Of a DNA stretch of 64,000 bases, positions 16,215 to 25,022 are shown in pieces. This DNA is from Actinomadura physcomitrii (GTDB lineage Bacteria > Actinomycetota > Actinomycetes > Streptosporangiales > Streptosporangiaceae). Below the pieces are notes generated by a model that was not told the DNA's origin, did not search any database, and worked only from the letters and a program-made list of their open reading frames with translations. Position 1 is the first letter of the stretch. The number at the start of each line of letters is the position of its first letter. A program made the translations under genes and the position numbers. Where the stretch lies: contig NZ_WBMS02000018.1 in assembly GCF_008923205.2 (NCBI RefSeq), forward strand, positions 67,430 to 131,429, written 5' to 3'.

Positions 16215-17951
16215 TCAGTGAACGGTCACCGTGCCGGCGGTGCCGTCGACCGTCAGCATGGTGCCGTTCTTGATCCTCTTCGTGGCGTCCCGCACCGCCA
16301 GGACGCAGGGGATGCCGAGTTCGCGGCTCACGATGGCGGCATGGCTGAGCGGCGCCCCCACGTTGACGACCACGGCCGCGGCCGAGGTGAACAGGGGCGT
16401 CCAGCCGGGGTCGGTCATCGGCGCCACCAGGATCTCGCCCGGCTCCAGCTCGGTGGCCTCCGACGGGTCCGAGATGATCCGGGCCGGCCCGGTCGCCGCA
16501 CCCGGGCACGCGGCCAGGCCGGTGAGCACGTCCCCGGGCCGGGCGAGCGTGACCGCCGGGTCCCTGCGCTTGGGCCAGGTCGTCACCGGCGGGACCTCGC
16601 CGTCGATGATGTGCGGCGGTTCCAGTTCCGAGAGCGCGCGATGCCATTCCCAGCGCTCGGCTATGACCGGCTTGAAGGAGGAGGGATCGTCCAGGAGGGC
16701 GTCCAGTTCGTCCTCCCGGACCATCGTGATGTCGTGCCGATCGCCGAAGTGACCTGCGGCGACGAAACGCCTGCCCAGCTCCCACATGGGCAGGCGGGCC
16801 TCGTGCAGCACGCGGATGACGTTGGTCTTGCTGAGCTCCCGAGCCGCCATGAAGACGGCCACCGAACGCATCGCGGCGTCGAAGCGGCCCACCGCCTCAG
16901 GGTCGGCGGAAAGCCGGTCCCGCACCTGCGCGGTCAGTCGCTCGCGTTCGGCGCGCAGGGCCTTGGAGCGCAGTTCCGGCTCCCGGTCGGCGGGCTGCAG
17001 CCGCATCCGGTCGATCAGGCCCAGCGGTATCGACGGATGCGTCTCCCAGGTCGCGGGCGCCGCCTCCCATTCATCGGTCGAGCGCGACCCGAACTCGCGG
17101 AGGAACGCCTCGAACGCGGTCAGGAACGCGGTCACCGGCCGCTCCGGGCGGGCGCGAAGCCGTTCGAGCAGGCCGCCCGTGCCGGTGTCGAACTCCGCGA
17201 TCAGGTCCGGCGATGCCGCGACCATCCGGCCGAGCCGCCACAACGCCTGGGCAGGGGCGGCCGAGGCGATGTCACCGAGCCCGCTGAGCAGCCGCACGGC
17301 GAGCGTGGGGTCGTCCAACGGGGCCAGTGCCTCGTCGAGCGCCCCGGTGACCAGGGACGACTCGTACACCATCGTGAGGTGCCTGCGGAGGATCGCGGCG
17401 TAGGGATCCGCCATGATGGCGCGCTGCCGGGCCACCAGGTCCCGGTCGGTCAGCGACGCGAAGTCCGGACGGCCGGCGCGCAGCCGGGCCGCGGTCCTGG
17501 CGTCCTCCTCGACGTCGGGACGCGACTCGACGGCGAAGACCTTCTCCACGGTCCGCAGGATGCGCTCGGTGAACTGGGGCGCGAGGTCATCGGGATGCGG
17601 GACGTAGGCGGGCCCGCCGGCGTCCCCGAGGTAGGTGCGGTCCATCAGCTCCGGGCTGGCGCCCGGCATCCGCGCACCGAACACCCGAAGCGTCGAGAGG
17701 TTGAGATAGACGTAACCGTGGACCATGCCCTGGATGTCGATGGCGTCGGGGCGGAACTCGTCCTCGTCGAAGGCGCCGAACTCGGCCAGCGCCCGCCGCC
17801 ACTCCCGCTCGGCGGGCATCCCGCCGATCATGCTCCAGAACAGGGGGGTGGCCACGCGCGAGGACACCTCGCCGACGTTGCCACGGGTGTACACGGGGAA
17901 GCGGGTGCTGATCGGGCTGTCCACGACCCACGGACGCGAGATGTCCACCAT
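16215..17951 (-). CDS. PEP-utilizer-like phosphohistidine-domain protein, paralog 2
   Basis: This 578-residue protein is closely similar along its whole length to the protein at 1567: both begin MVDI.RPWVVD.P and share FGAFDEDEFRPD and MPGAS.ELMDR.YLG. It ends with the phosphohistidine motif APLSHAAIVSRELGIPCV (His at about 537) and TVDGTAGTVTVH. Like its paralogs it lacks an ATP-grasp domain, and no separate ATP-grasp gene is visible. It is monocistronic, convergent with the P450-SDR pair, with AGGAGGA ahead of its ATG and a palindromic box just upstream. Confidence 0.8.
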   Translation of the reverse strand: MVDISRPWVVDSPISTRFPVYTRGNVGEVSSRVATPLFWSMIGGMPAEREWRRALAEFGAFDEDEFRPDAIDIQGMVHGYVYLNLSTLRVFGARMPGASPELMDRTYLGDAGGPAYVPHPDDLAPQFTERILRTVEKVFAVESRPDVEEDARTAARLRAGRPDFASLTDRDLVARQRAIMADPYAAILRRHLTMVYESSLVTGALDEALAPLDDPTLAVRLLSGLGDIASAAPAQALWRLGRMVAASPDLIAEFDTGTGGLLERLRARPERPVTAFLTAFEAFLREFGSRSTDEWEAAPATWETHPSIPLGLIDRMRLQPADREPELRSKALRAERERLTAQVRDRLSADPEAVGRFDAAMRSVAVFMAARELSKTNVIRVLHEARLPMWELGRRFVAAGHFGDRHDITMVREDELDALLDDPSSFKPVIAERWEWHRALSELEPPHIIDGEVPPVTTWPKRRDPAVTLARPGDVLTGLAACPGAATGPARIISDPSEATELEPGEILVAPMTDPGWTPLFTSAAAVVVNVGAPLSHAAIVSRELGIPCVLAVRDATKRIKNGTMLTVDGTAGTVTVH

Positions 17952-17981
17952 GCTCGTCCTCCTTGCGAGTGTGACGCAGCT

Positions 17982-18000
17982 TACTCTAGTTATCTATTAT
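17982..18000. promoter_or_regulatory. Palindromic box upstream of PEP-utilizer-like protein 2
   Basis: TACTCTAG-TT-ATCTATTAT followed by TGAGCAATAGAT; the left half is conserved and the right half is degenerate. It is 31 bases upstream of the leftward start at 17951. Confidence 0.55.
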
Positions 18001-18060
18001 TGAGCAATAGATCTTCTGCGGCCGGGCAGCCGGTTTCCGCCGTCCCGCTGGGAGAACGCC

Positions 18061-18528
18061 TCAGCGCCGGGGCCCGGTGAAGGCGTCCCGCTGCCATGCC
18101 CGTTCCCGCACGAGTTGCCTGCCCAGGTAGTCGCGGGCGGCGACGCGGACCGGGTCCGCCGCGTCCGGCAGGGCGTCGATCACCGAGACCAGCGCGGAAC
18201 GCAGCCGCACCGCGTCCTCCTGGAGCTCGGCCAGTGCGGGATACCGCGGCTCCGGCCGCCGCCCGACGGCCGCGGCGACCTCGCGCAGCACCTCGTCCGG
18301 CACCCCCGGTCGCCGGGGCAGACCCGCCAGAAGCGCGCGCAACTCGGCGTTGTCCTCGGCCAGCGACGCCGTCTCGTCGCGGACCCTGACCCGGACCGAG
18401 CGGAGCATCTGGGCGACCGTCCGGCACAGGCTGGCCGCGTACTCGTCTCCGCCCGCGGCGGGGGCGATGTCGTTCTCGACCGCGTCGATGACGGACGCGA
18501 GGATCTCGTCCACCCCGGGATGGATCAT
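18061..18528 (-). CDS. Small helical protein (DUF6285-like), cassette copy A
   Basis: This 155-residue, all-helical, charge-rich protein reads IHPGVDEILASVIDAVENDI near the start and later LAEDNAELRALLAGLP. The pattern recalls DUF6285 proteins, which commonly lie beside phosphotransferases; that assignment is from memory of the family, not a search. The ATG at 18528 overlaps the stop of the upstream kinase-like gene (ATGA), replacing a longer possible start at 18612. Its counterpart in the second cassette is at 38554. Function unknown; probably a partner of the phosphotransferase. Confidence 0.65.
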   Translation of the reverse strand: MIHPGVDEILASVIDAVENDIAPAAGGDEYAASLCRTVAQMLRSVRVRVRDETASLAEDNAELRALLAGLPRRPGVPDEVLREVAAAVGRRPEPRYPALAELQEDAVRLRSALVSVIDALPDAADPVRVAARDYLGRQLVRERAWQRDAFTGPRR

Positions 18529-19601
18529 GCCGGCGCCTCCTGGAGCGGGTCGATGCCGAGCACCCCGGCGAGCCTCAGCCGGCTGTGGTACCCGACCTCC
18601 GCGGCGGTCCACACGAAACGCAGAGGCGCCGCTTCCTTGCGGTGGACGAGGGCCGCGGCGTGATGGCAGTAGAGGAACTGCAGCACTCCGTAGAACCGCC
18701 GGTAGAACTCGACGCGCCGGACGGTGATCTCGATGCCGGTGCGCTCCCGGTGGTAGGCCAGCGCCTCCGGCAGTCCCCAGACGCGCCGTCCGTTCCGGTG
18801 GATCTCCGGGATCATCTCCTGCACCTGGGCGAAGTCGTAGGCGGGGTCGCCGAGCACCGCCAGCTCCCAGTCGCTCATCGCCACGATGCGACCGTCCGAC
18901 CAGACCTCTTCACCGTGCCCGTTGGTGCCCTTGCACAAGGTGACGCGCGGGCAGTCACGCGGTGCCGCGTCCCGCAGCCACGCGACGCACTCGGCGAGCA
19001 GCGGGCTGGGTTCGAACTGGAACTCCGCGAGCCGCGAGAGCACCGAACCGATGAGGGTCTCCGCGCACTCGGCCGGTGACGGCGGAACGGCGAAGACCTC
19101 ACCGAAGCCGAGCGCCTCCCAGTCGAGGGTGTGCACCAGTGCCAGCTTGTCGAGGTGCTCTTTGGACGCGGCCACGCGCGCCTCGTCCAGCTCCGGGTCG
19201 TCATCGGCGATGAAGGGGAGCAGCCAGTCCCCCGGCACCTTGGCCCGCACATAGGCCTCCCGGCCGTCCGGCGCCCACCCGGGTTCGTCCTCGTACCAGA
19301 GCACGTCCGCGGTGGGCACCGCCGATCCGTTCAGCCGGCGGTAGACCTCGTACTCGGTGCGCAACGAGGTGGGGATGATGCTGCCGCCCTCGTGGTCGCG
19401 CCGGACGATGTACTCGCGCTCACTCCACCGGCCGTCACCGCCCAGGACCGAGCCGATCACCGACCAGGTCTGCCGCGAGACACCGCGGGACAGCCGCCGG
19501 ACATCGTGCATCCGCACGTCCGCGACCTCCGGTCCGAGCCGGGTCATCCGGTGGCGGAACCAGCGGCCGACGAAGTCCGCGTCCTCGAGGCGGGCCGTCA
19601 C
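18525..19601 (-). CDS. Phosphotransferase-like protein with altered catalytic loop, cassette copy A
   Basis: This 358-residue APH/choline-kinase-fold protein has an RLSRGVSRQTWSV glycine loop, an EYIVRRDHEG strand with the ATP-site region, and SDWELAVLGDPAYDFAQ as the metal-binding DxE-like segment. The catalytic loop, normally HGDxxxxN, reads CKGTNGHGEEVW, so the usual catalytic Asp is missing. This may be a non-canonical subfamily or a pseudokinase. The GTG start at 19601 overlaps the AttH-like stop (GTGA). Compare the protein at 37521, which keeps HGDFRPAN. Confidence 0.8.
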   Translation of the reverse strand: MTARLEDADFVGRWFRHRMTRLGPEVADVRMHDVRRLSRGVSRQTWSVIGSVLGGDGRWSEREYIVRRDHEGGSIIPTSLRTEYEVYRRLNGSAVPTADVLWYEDEPGWAPDGREAYVRAKVPGDWLLPFIADDDPELDEARVAASKEHLDKLALVHTLDWEALGFGEVFAVPPSPAECAETLIGSVLSRLAEFQFEPSPLLAECVAWLRDAAPRDCPRVTLCKGTNGHGEEVWSDGRIVAMSDWELAVLGDPAYDFAQVQEMIPEIHRNGRRVWGLPEALAYHRERTGIEITVRRVEFYRRFYGVLQFLYCHHAAALVHRKEAAPLRFVWTAAEVGYHSRLRLAGVLGIDPLQEAPA

Positions 19602-20767
19602 CGCAGCCCCAGCGGGGCGAAGGGGCCGTCCAGGAACAGTTCGGTGTGACCCGCCCCGACCCATTGCCGTCCGTCCGGTGCCGTGGTGGTCACGCGCGAC
19701 AGGTACTCCTTGCCGTGCAGGTCCGCCACCACCGAGCCGTCGTAGCGCGTGTGGTCGAAGGGCTGCCGGGAGAAGTCGAACTCATCCCACTCCAGGCTGA
19801 CCCCCGGGCCGTGGTAGGTGCGCATCGAGCCGCCGTCGCGCCAGCTGCCGCCCTGGTAGCCGATCGTCGCGGTGACCCATGGCGGCCCCACCGGTTCGAC
19901 GCGCTGCGTCCATTTCCCGCCGTCCGCGGCGGTCAGCGTGACCGTGCCGGCCTTCAGCCTCCTGGTACCCGGGACGAGCTCGAGGTCGTGCGAGCCCGCG
20001 ACGAGGTCGACCGCGACCGAATCCCGGCCAAGGTGCAGGCGGCCCTCGAAAGGCGTGCCGAAGGTGTCGTTCATCGGGACCTGCGCGCCGTCCGGGGACT
20101 CGTGGATCGCGTAGAAACCCGACAGCTCCCCTGCGCCGAACAGCGTCCAGAAGCGCAGGGCCCTGGGCACGCCGCCGGGATCGCGCGGCGGCAGCCACCG
20201 TGGATCCGGGGCGAGCGGCGGGCGCTCGTGGTAGAGCCCCCACGAGTGGTCGCGGCTGCCGTACCAGTGCGAGGGGTCCGCCTCGACGCGGTCGCCGTCG
20301 ATCTCGATCCAGCCCCGCACCGTCCCGGGCTGGGAGTACCGCGTCTGGTCGGTCACCGGCCGTCCGCGGTTGACGGCCAGGTGGTGCGCCTCCTGATAGG
20401 GCGGCGCCGACCCGAGCCAGTGCAGGTCCATCCGCAGGCCGGACGGGTTGTCGTCGAGCGTCAGCCGGATGTCCCGGAACGGCTCGACGACCTCCATCCG
20501 GTACGGCCCGACGGTGGTGTCGCACAGTTCCCGCCACGTCCGGCTGAACCGGACCGTCCGCTGGACGCCGTCCCTCATGACGCCGACATATCCTCCGATG
20601 ATGTCGGTGTTGGGGTTGATCCGCAGGCCCTGGAAGCAGAAGCACCCCGCCTCGGCGGAGAAGGCGCCGAAGAAGTATCCGTCGTCGAAGCCGGGATCAG
20701 TGTTGCTCACGATCGACAGCGGATACGGCGTCTGGTGGACGGGCAGCTCGTCATAGGGGCTCAGCAT
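19598..20767 (-). CDS. AttH/CrtC-like lipocalin-type protein (DUF7064/7065-like), cassette copy A
   Basis: This 389-residue beta-rich protein begins SPYDELPVHQTPYPLS and has WHWYGSRDHSWG-type sequence mid-protein (DPSHWYGSRDHSWGLY), a pattern of two-domain AttH/hydroxyneurosporene-synthase-like proteins. No signal peptide or membrane segment is seen. Relatives are isomerases or hydratases of hydrophobic molecules, or uncharacterised. GAGGAG precedes the ATG. It heads a three-gene cassette with overlapping phosphotransferase and small helical genes, and is paralogous to the protein at 36394 (shared DxNPSG and RDHSWG). Confidence 0.7.
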   Translation of the reverse strand: MLSPYDELPVHQTPYPLSIVSNTDPGFDDGYFFGAFSAEAGCFCFQGLRINPNTDIIGGYVGVMRDGVQRTVRFSRTWRELCDTTVGPYRMEVVEPFRDIRLTLDDNPSGLRMDLHWLGSAPPYQEAHHLAVNRGRPVTDQTRYSQPGTVRGWIEIDGDRVEADPSHWYGSRDHSWGLYHERPPLAPDPRWLPPRDPGGVPRALRFWTLFGAGELSGFYAIHESPDGAQVPMNDTFGTPFEGRLHLGRDSVAVDLVAGSHDLELVPGTRRLKAGTVTLTAADGGKWTQRVEPVGPPWVTATIGYQGGSWRDGGSMRTYHGPGVSLEWDEFDFSRQPFDHTRYDGSVVADLHGKEYLSRVTTTAPDGRQWVGAGHTELFLDGPFAPLGLR

Positions 20768-20800
20768 GTGCGCTCCTCGCTCGAACGGTGAATACGAAGC

Positions 20801-21550
20801 TCACGCCCCTCGCTGGGCCGCCTGGAGGAAGGGAATGGTGGCCTCAGAGAGCCCGCCGTCCACATAGAGCACCTGTCCGGTGATGTAACGCGAGTCCGGC
20901 GAGGCGAAGAACGACACCACGTCGGCGATGTCGTCGGGAAGGGCTCGGCGCCCCAGCGGCACGAGAGCATTGAACCGCGCCTCCCGCTCGGCGTCGGCGG
21001 AGACGCCGGCCGTGCCCTCGGTGCGGACGCCCCCGGGGGCGACGGCGTTGAAACGGACGCCCGAATCGGCGAACTCCAGCGCGCACAGCTTCGTGAGCGA
21101 CACCAGCGCCGCCTTGGACGGTGAGTAGGCACCGGTCCCGGGGGTCGCCGCCTTCGCCGCGAGGGAGGCGATGTTCACCACCGCTCCACCGGACGGCGAC
21201 GCCGCGAGCAGCGGCAGCAGCCGCCGGGACAGCAGCAGTGGCGCGACGACGTTCACCTCGAGCACGCGGCGGAACTCGTCGGTGGAGATGTCCGCCAGCT
21301 TCCCGAACGGGTAGATCCCGGCGTTGTTGACCAGCACCTGCAGGTCGTCGAGCGAGCCGGCCATGGCGTCGATCGCCGCCTCGTCCGTGACGTCGCACCG
21401 GACGGCCCGTCCCCCGACCTCCTTCGCCGCGTCCCGCGCCGTGTCGGGGTCGAGCTCGGCGATCACGACGGAGAATCCGTCGGCCGCCAGCCGCCGCGCG
21501 ATCGCCCGCCCGATCCCGCGTCCCGCTCCTGTCACCAATGCCGTGCCCAT
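20801..21550 (-). CDS. Short-chain dehydrogenase/reductase
   Basis: This 249-residue classical SDR starts MGTALVTGAGRGIG, with NNAGIYPFGKL, catalytic serine in IASLAAK, YSPSK as the YxxxK pair and YVDGGL near the end. The start at 21550 removes a non-homologous 19-residue leader. It lies 33 bases upstream of the AttH-like gene and is probably the first gene of that leftward operon. Substrate unknown; likely a hydroxy-acyl-CoA or cyclic alcohol. Confidence 0.88.
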   Translation of the reverse strand: MGTALVTGAGRGIGRAIARRLAADGFSVVIAELDPDTARDAAKEVGGRAVRCDVTDEAAIDAMAGSLDDLQVLVNNAGIYPFGKLADISTDEFRRVLEVNVVAPLLLSRRLLPLLAASPSGGAVVNIASLAAKAATPGTGAYSPSKAALVSLTKLCALEFADSGVRFNAVAPGGVRTEGTAGVSADAEREARFNALVPLGRRALPDDIADVVSFFASPDSRYITGQVLYVDGGLSEATIPFLQAAQRGA

Positions 21551-21672
21551 AACCGCTCCGTTGTCCGCTCGGGAGATGGATGCATCCGATCTGGCCACGC
21601 CCCTCATCGGCCGCCGGCCAGGGCGTTCGCTCGCGGTCCGGCGGGCTCCGACCGGGTCGGAGGTACCGGCCG

Positions 21673-22647
21673 TCAGCCGGCGAGCCGGTCACGTTCCGGG
21701 TTTCCCTCGGCCGTCGCCGGCGCCGTCGTCCGGGCGTCTCCGGACTCGTCGCGCCCTTCTGACGGTGCGTAGTCCAGGTCGAACGGATCCCGGTCGAGTA
21801 CCAGGCGAACGATCAACAGGAAGGTCGCGAATCCGAGCACCAAGGTCAGCAGCCCGAGCGCCTGCGTCACCGGCCAGGGGAGGTCGCCGTTCACCGCGAT
21901 CCAGGAGGGAAGCGCCGTCGCGCCGTACACGGTGGCCACCGACATCGGCATGATCACCAGCATGGCCGGGGCCGCCCACCCCTGGAGGCGGTCCCGGAAC
22001 CGGTACGCCAGCGCGGCTCCGAGCAGGACGCCGGCCGGGTTGCAGGCGATCCACCACCACGGCAGTTCCCAGAGCAGCACCAGGGGTTGGTTGCCGTAGT
22101 AGTGATAGGTGTCGAACTTGAGCAGGATCTCCTCGAACACCACGTCCCCTGCCACCGCACCCGCGAACAGCAGCCACAGTGAACGCGTCGTGGGGCCTTT
22201 GGACAGCATCGCGTACTCGAAGTAGGCGAACGCGCCGTAGCCGAACCAGCCGGCGACGATCCACCAGGGCATCGCCCGCCCCATGATCGTGTAGGCGTGC
22301 CCGAGCGGCTCGGTGTCGCTCCAGGGGAAGTAGACCCCGCCCATGATGTCGAAGAAGACTTCGGGGATGCAGATGGCGGCGCCGCTCAGCGCGACGAGCA
22401 GGGGCAGCCACGTGCGCTCTTTCGCGAGCCGGCGAAGGCCCAGGACGACGCCGCTCAGTCCCACGAGGGTCATCGCGATGGTGACCCCGACGTGGTCGGC
22501 GGTCCGGTAGGGCTCGTCGGGCATGCGCGGGAGCCCGAAGCGGCCGTCGAAGGCGACCTCGGGACGCGGTCTGAGCCCGGTGATCAACAGTGCGACGGCG
22601 ATGAACAGCGGCACGCCGATCCAGGCGCATGCCTTGGCCTTCGACAT
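21673..22647 (-). CDS. Multi-pass membrane protein, AveC/spirocyclase-like
   Basis: This 324-residue integral membrane protein has about eight hydrophobic segments, beginning with WIGVPLFIAVALLITGL. Polar motifs lie between helices: FFDIMGGVYFPW, GWFGYGAFAYFEY and EEILLKFDTYHYYG. The layout resembles the AveC spirocyclase family of actinobacteria, some members of which form spiroketals; this is an identification from motif memory. The C-terminus is a charged cytoplasmic tail. The ATG at 22647 has GAGGAG. A good promoter with an overlapping palindromic box lies 50-78 bases upstream. Its role in a catabolic cluster is unclear. Confidence 0.6.
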   Translation of the reverse strand: MSKAKACAWIGVPLFIAVALLITGLRPRPEVAFDGRFGLPRMPDEPYRTADHVGVTIAMTLVGLSGVVLGLRRLAKERTWLPLLVALSGAAICIPEVFFDIMGGVYFPWSDTEPLGHAYTIMGRAMPWWIVAGWFGYGAFAYFEYAMLSKGPTTRSLWLLFAGAVAGDVVFEEILLKFDTYHYYGNQPLVLLWELPWWWIACNPAGVLLGAALAYRFRDRLQGWAAPAMLVIMPMSVATVYGATALPSWIAVNGDLPWPVTQALGLLTLVLGFATFLLIVRLVLDRDPFDLDYAPSEGRDESGDARTTAPATAEGNPERDRLAG

Positions 22648-22696
22648 GAGGGCTCCTCTCCGTGCCCGCGCCGAGACGTTCGGCCCCCGTGACCCG

Positions 22697-22725
22697 AAAT
22701 TAGTCTCTAGATAAATAATCGTCAA
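22697..22725 (-). promoter_or_regulatory. Promoter of the AveC-like gene
   Basis: On the minus strand TTGACG (22725-22720), a 17-base spacer and TAATTT (22702-22697) form a good -35/-10 pair, 50 bases before the ATG. The repeated palindromic box overlaps the -35 element, so a bound regulator would block or modulate RNA polymerase. Confidence 0.55.
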
Positions 22726-22733
22726 CTAGAGTT
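22715..22733. promoter_or_regulatory. Palindromic box over the -35 of the AveC-like gene
   Basis: Read on the minus strand: AACTCTAG-TT-GACGATTAT. The left half is perfect. A further CTCTAGAT element lies at 22704-22712. Confidence 0.55.
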
Positions 22734-22757
22734 TTTGGGGCGCCGCCCATGGGCGGT

Positions 22758-23627
22758 CTATCCGAGCGCCGGCCCCAGCCGCCGCCACTCCGCCAGCTGC
22801 GGACCCTCCTGACCTGTGAGGACGTGCAGGGCCACCTGGTCGGCTCCGGCGTCACGGTGCAGGCCGGCCCGGCGTACGACCTCTTCCGGCGACCCCCACG
22901 CCACCAGGGCGTCGACCAGCCCGTCGCTCCCGCCGCCGGCCAGGTCTCCGGCGCCGAAGCCCATGCGCAGCAGGTTGTTCACGTAGTTGGGCAGCGTCAG
23001 GTAGACGGCCAGGTGCGCCCGCGCCGTCGCACGCGCGGAGTCCGGCTTCTCGTCGAGCACGACCTTCTGCTCGGCCACCAGGATCGGCGCCGGCCCGAGC
23101 CGCTCGCGATGCGCGAGCGTGTGGTCCGGCGTCACCAGGTAGGTCAGGGCCCCTGCGGTGCGCTCCCCGGCCAGCGTGATCATCTTCGGGCCGTTGGCGC
23201 CGATCATGCGGCGGTCCGCGGGCACCGGGGCCGGCGGCGCGTCGAGGCCGTCGAGAAAGGCGCGCATCCTGGTGAAGGGCCGCTCGTAGCGTCCTCCGGC
23301 CCCTTCCACCAGCGGTGCGTGGCTCACTCCCGCACCGAGTGTGAATCGTCCGGGGTAGGCGGTGTCCAAGCGATGGAACTCCGCCGCCGCGGCATCCGCG
23401 TCCAGGTCCCACACGCTGAGGACCGCGGTTCCCACCTGCAGCGACCGCGAGGCGGCGAGGGCCGGCTCGACCGCGTCGAGCCTGCCCCGGCAGTTGGCGA
23501 TCCACAGCGCACCGAACCCCAGCTCCTCGAGTTCACGCGCCGCTCGATCGCCTCCGGGCGCCGCCAGCCGGGCGTGGGAGGTGTAGACGCCCCATGGCGC
23601 CATCGGCCGTGCCATTTCCGTCTCCAT
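22758..23627 (-). CDS. LLM-class F420-dependent-type oxidoreductase
   Basis: This 289-residue luciferase-like TIM barrel has the segment AARELEELGFGALWIANCRG, AYPGRFTLGAGVSH, RRMIGANGPKMITLAGERTAGALTYLVTP and a C-terminal RAGLHRDAGADQVALHVL. This pattern matches actinobacterial F420-type LLM proteins. It follows the thiolase at 23660 by 32 bases in the same leftward unit. GGGAG precedes the ATG. Likely an oxidoreductase acting on an intermediate of the same pathway; the substrate is not known. Confidence 0.86.
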   Translation of the reverse strand: METEMARPMAPWGVYTSHARLAAPGGDRAARELEELGFGALWIANCRGRLDAVEPALAASRSLQVGTAVLSVWDLDADAAAAEFHRLDTAYPGRFTLGAGVSHAPLVEGAGGRYERPFTRMRAFLDGLDAPPAPVPADRRMIGANGPKMITLAGERTAGALTYLVTPDHTLAHRERLGPAPILVAEQKVVLDEKPDSARATARAHLAVYLTLPNYVNNLLRMGFGAGDLAGGGSDGLVDALVAWGSPEEVVRRAGLHRDAGADQVALHVLTGQEGPQLAEWRRLGPALG

Positions 23628-23659
23628 GAGGTCTCTCCCGCCCGGCGAACGCGGCCGTA

Positions 23660-24886
23660 TCAGATGCGTTCGATCACGGTGGCCGTGGCCATGCCGCCAC
23701 CGGTGCACATCGCGATCAGCGCCGTGCTCAGATCGCGGCGCTCCAGTTCGTCCAGCGCCGTCTGCATCAGCATCGGTCCGGTGCCGCCGATCGGATGGCC
23801 CAGCGCGATCGCGCCGCCGTTGACGTTCACCCGCTCCGGATCGATGGCAAGGTCGCGCACGACCTTCAACGGGACGGCCGCGAACGCCTCGTTGATCTCC
23901 CACAGGTCGATGTCGCCGACCGCCATGCCGGCCCGGTCCAGCACCGCCCGCGCGGCGGGGACCGGCGCGGTGAGCATGATGACCGGTTCCGCGCCGGCGA
24001 CGGTCGCGGCACGGATTTTCGCTCGCGGTCGCAGGCCGTGCGCGCGCGCGTAGTCGGGAGAGGCGAGCACGAGGGCGCCCGCGCCGTCGACGACCCCGGA
24101 GGAATTGCCGGCGTGGTGGACGTGCGAGATCTCCGTGATCTCGGGGTACACCCGCGCGCACATCTGGTCGTAGGACAGTCCCGACGGATCGCGCGGCTTC
24201 GCCCCCATCCGGGCGAACGACGGTTCCAGCGCGGCCAGCGACTCCAGGGTGGTCTGCGGCCGGGGGTGCTCGTCCCGGTCCAGGAGCACCTCGCCGTCCG
24301 TGTCGCGAACCGGGATGAGGCTGCCGTCGAACCGGCCCTCGGCGACGGCCTTGGCCGCCTTCTCCTGGCTGCCGACCGCGAACGCGTCCACCTCGGCGCG
24401 GGTGAAGCCCTCGAGGGTGGCGATCAGGTCGGCGGAGATGCCCTGCGGCACCAGCGGGTACAGCTCGCGCAACGCCTGGTTGCCGCCATCGAGGGAACCA
24501 CCGCCGATGCGTTGCCGGTAGCGGGACATCGACTCGACGCCGCCGCCGATCACCAGGCGCTGCCAGCCCGCGGCGATCCCGGCCGCGGCGAAGGTCACGG
24601 CCTGCTGCCCGGAGCCGCAGAACCGGTTGAGGCTGACACCGGGGACGCTCACCGGCCAGCCGGCGGCCAGCACCGCGAGGCGTCCGATGTCGTCGCCGTG
24701 GTCGTCGCGCTGGTCGCCATTGCCGATCACCACGTCGTCCACATCGGCCGGGTCGAAGCCGACACGGTCCGCCAGCGCCCTGAGCACCTGGGCGAGCAGT
24801 TCCTGGGGGTGCACCCCGTGCAGGGCACCGGAGGGCCTGCCCTTACCGCGTGGAGTCCGGACCCCGTCGATGATCCATGCTTCCGC
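23660..24886 (-). CDS. Acetyl-CoA C-acyltransferase (thiolase)
   Basis: This 408-residue thiolase has all catalytic parts: nucleophilic Cys in NRFCGSGQQAV, WEINEAFAAVP, the His of NGGAIALGHPIGGTG, and the second Cys in MCTGGGMATATV near the end. It cleaves a 3-oxoacyl-CoA with CoA. The GTG at 24886 is preferred because GAGGAG lies seven bases upstream. It is divergent from the DUF35-thiolase operon and shares a promoter region containing a palindromic box. Confidence 0.93.
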   Translation of the reverse strand, partial: AEAWIIDGVRTPRGKGRPSGALHGVHPQELLAQVLRALADRVGFDPADVDDVVIGNGDQRDDHGDDIGRLAVLAAGWPVSVPGVSLNRFCGSGQQAVTFAAAGIAAGWQRLVIGGGVESMSRYRQRIGGGSLDGGNQALRELYPLVPQGISADLIATLEGFTRAEVDAFAVGSQEKAAKAVAEGRFDGSLIPVRDTDGEVLLDRDEHPRPQTTLESLAALEPSFARMGAKPRDPSGLSYDQMCARVYPEITEISHVHHAGNSSGVVDGAGALVLASPDYARAHGLRPRAKIRAATVAGAEPVIMLTAPVPAARAVLDRAGMAVGDIDLWEINEAFAAVPLKVVRDLAIDPERVNVNGGAIALGHPIGGTGPMLMQTALDELERRDLSTALIAMCTGGGMATATVIERI

Positions 24887-24923
24887 CACAACACTCCTCA
24901 CCGCGCCGTCACTGAACACGAAA

Positions 24924-24942
24924 AACTCTAGTCCTGTAACAT
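24924..24942. promoter_or_regulatory. Palindromic box in divergent thiolase/DUF35 promoter region
   Basis: AACTCTAG-TC-CTGTAACAT with a perfect left half; a CATCTAGATG palindrome follows at 24940-24949. It lies between the leftward thiolase and the rightward DUF35 operon and could control both. Confidence 0.6.
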
Positions 24943-25022
24943 CTAGATGTCGAGTATTATCCGCTTTGCGGAGGGCCTGGGGCCCTCCTGACCACGCACT
25001 CCAACAGATCGGACGGGCAAGG

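Noticed and set aside
13830..18080. 1416-codon rightward frame covering the P450, SDR and PEP-utilizer-like genes
   Set aside because: An unusually long open frame but its translation is low-complexity Arg/Ala/Gly/Pro; the real genes lie in other frames on both strands with catalytic motifs.
22940..22980. Possible CRISPR or tandem repeats in GC-rich stretches
   Set aside because: No regular spacing or repeated units on inspection; only codon-level periodicity.
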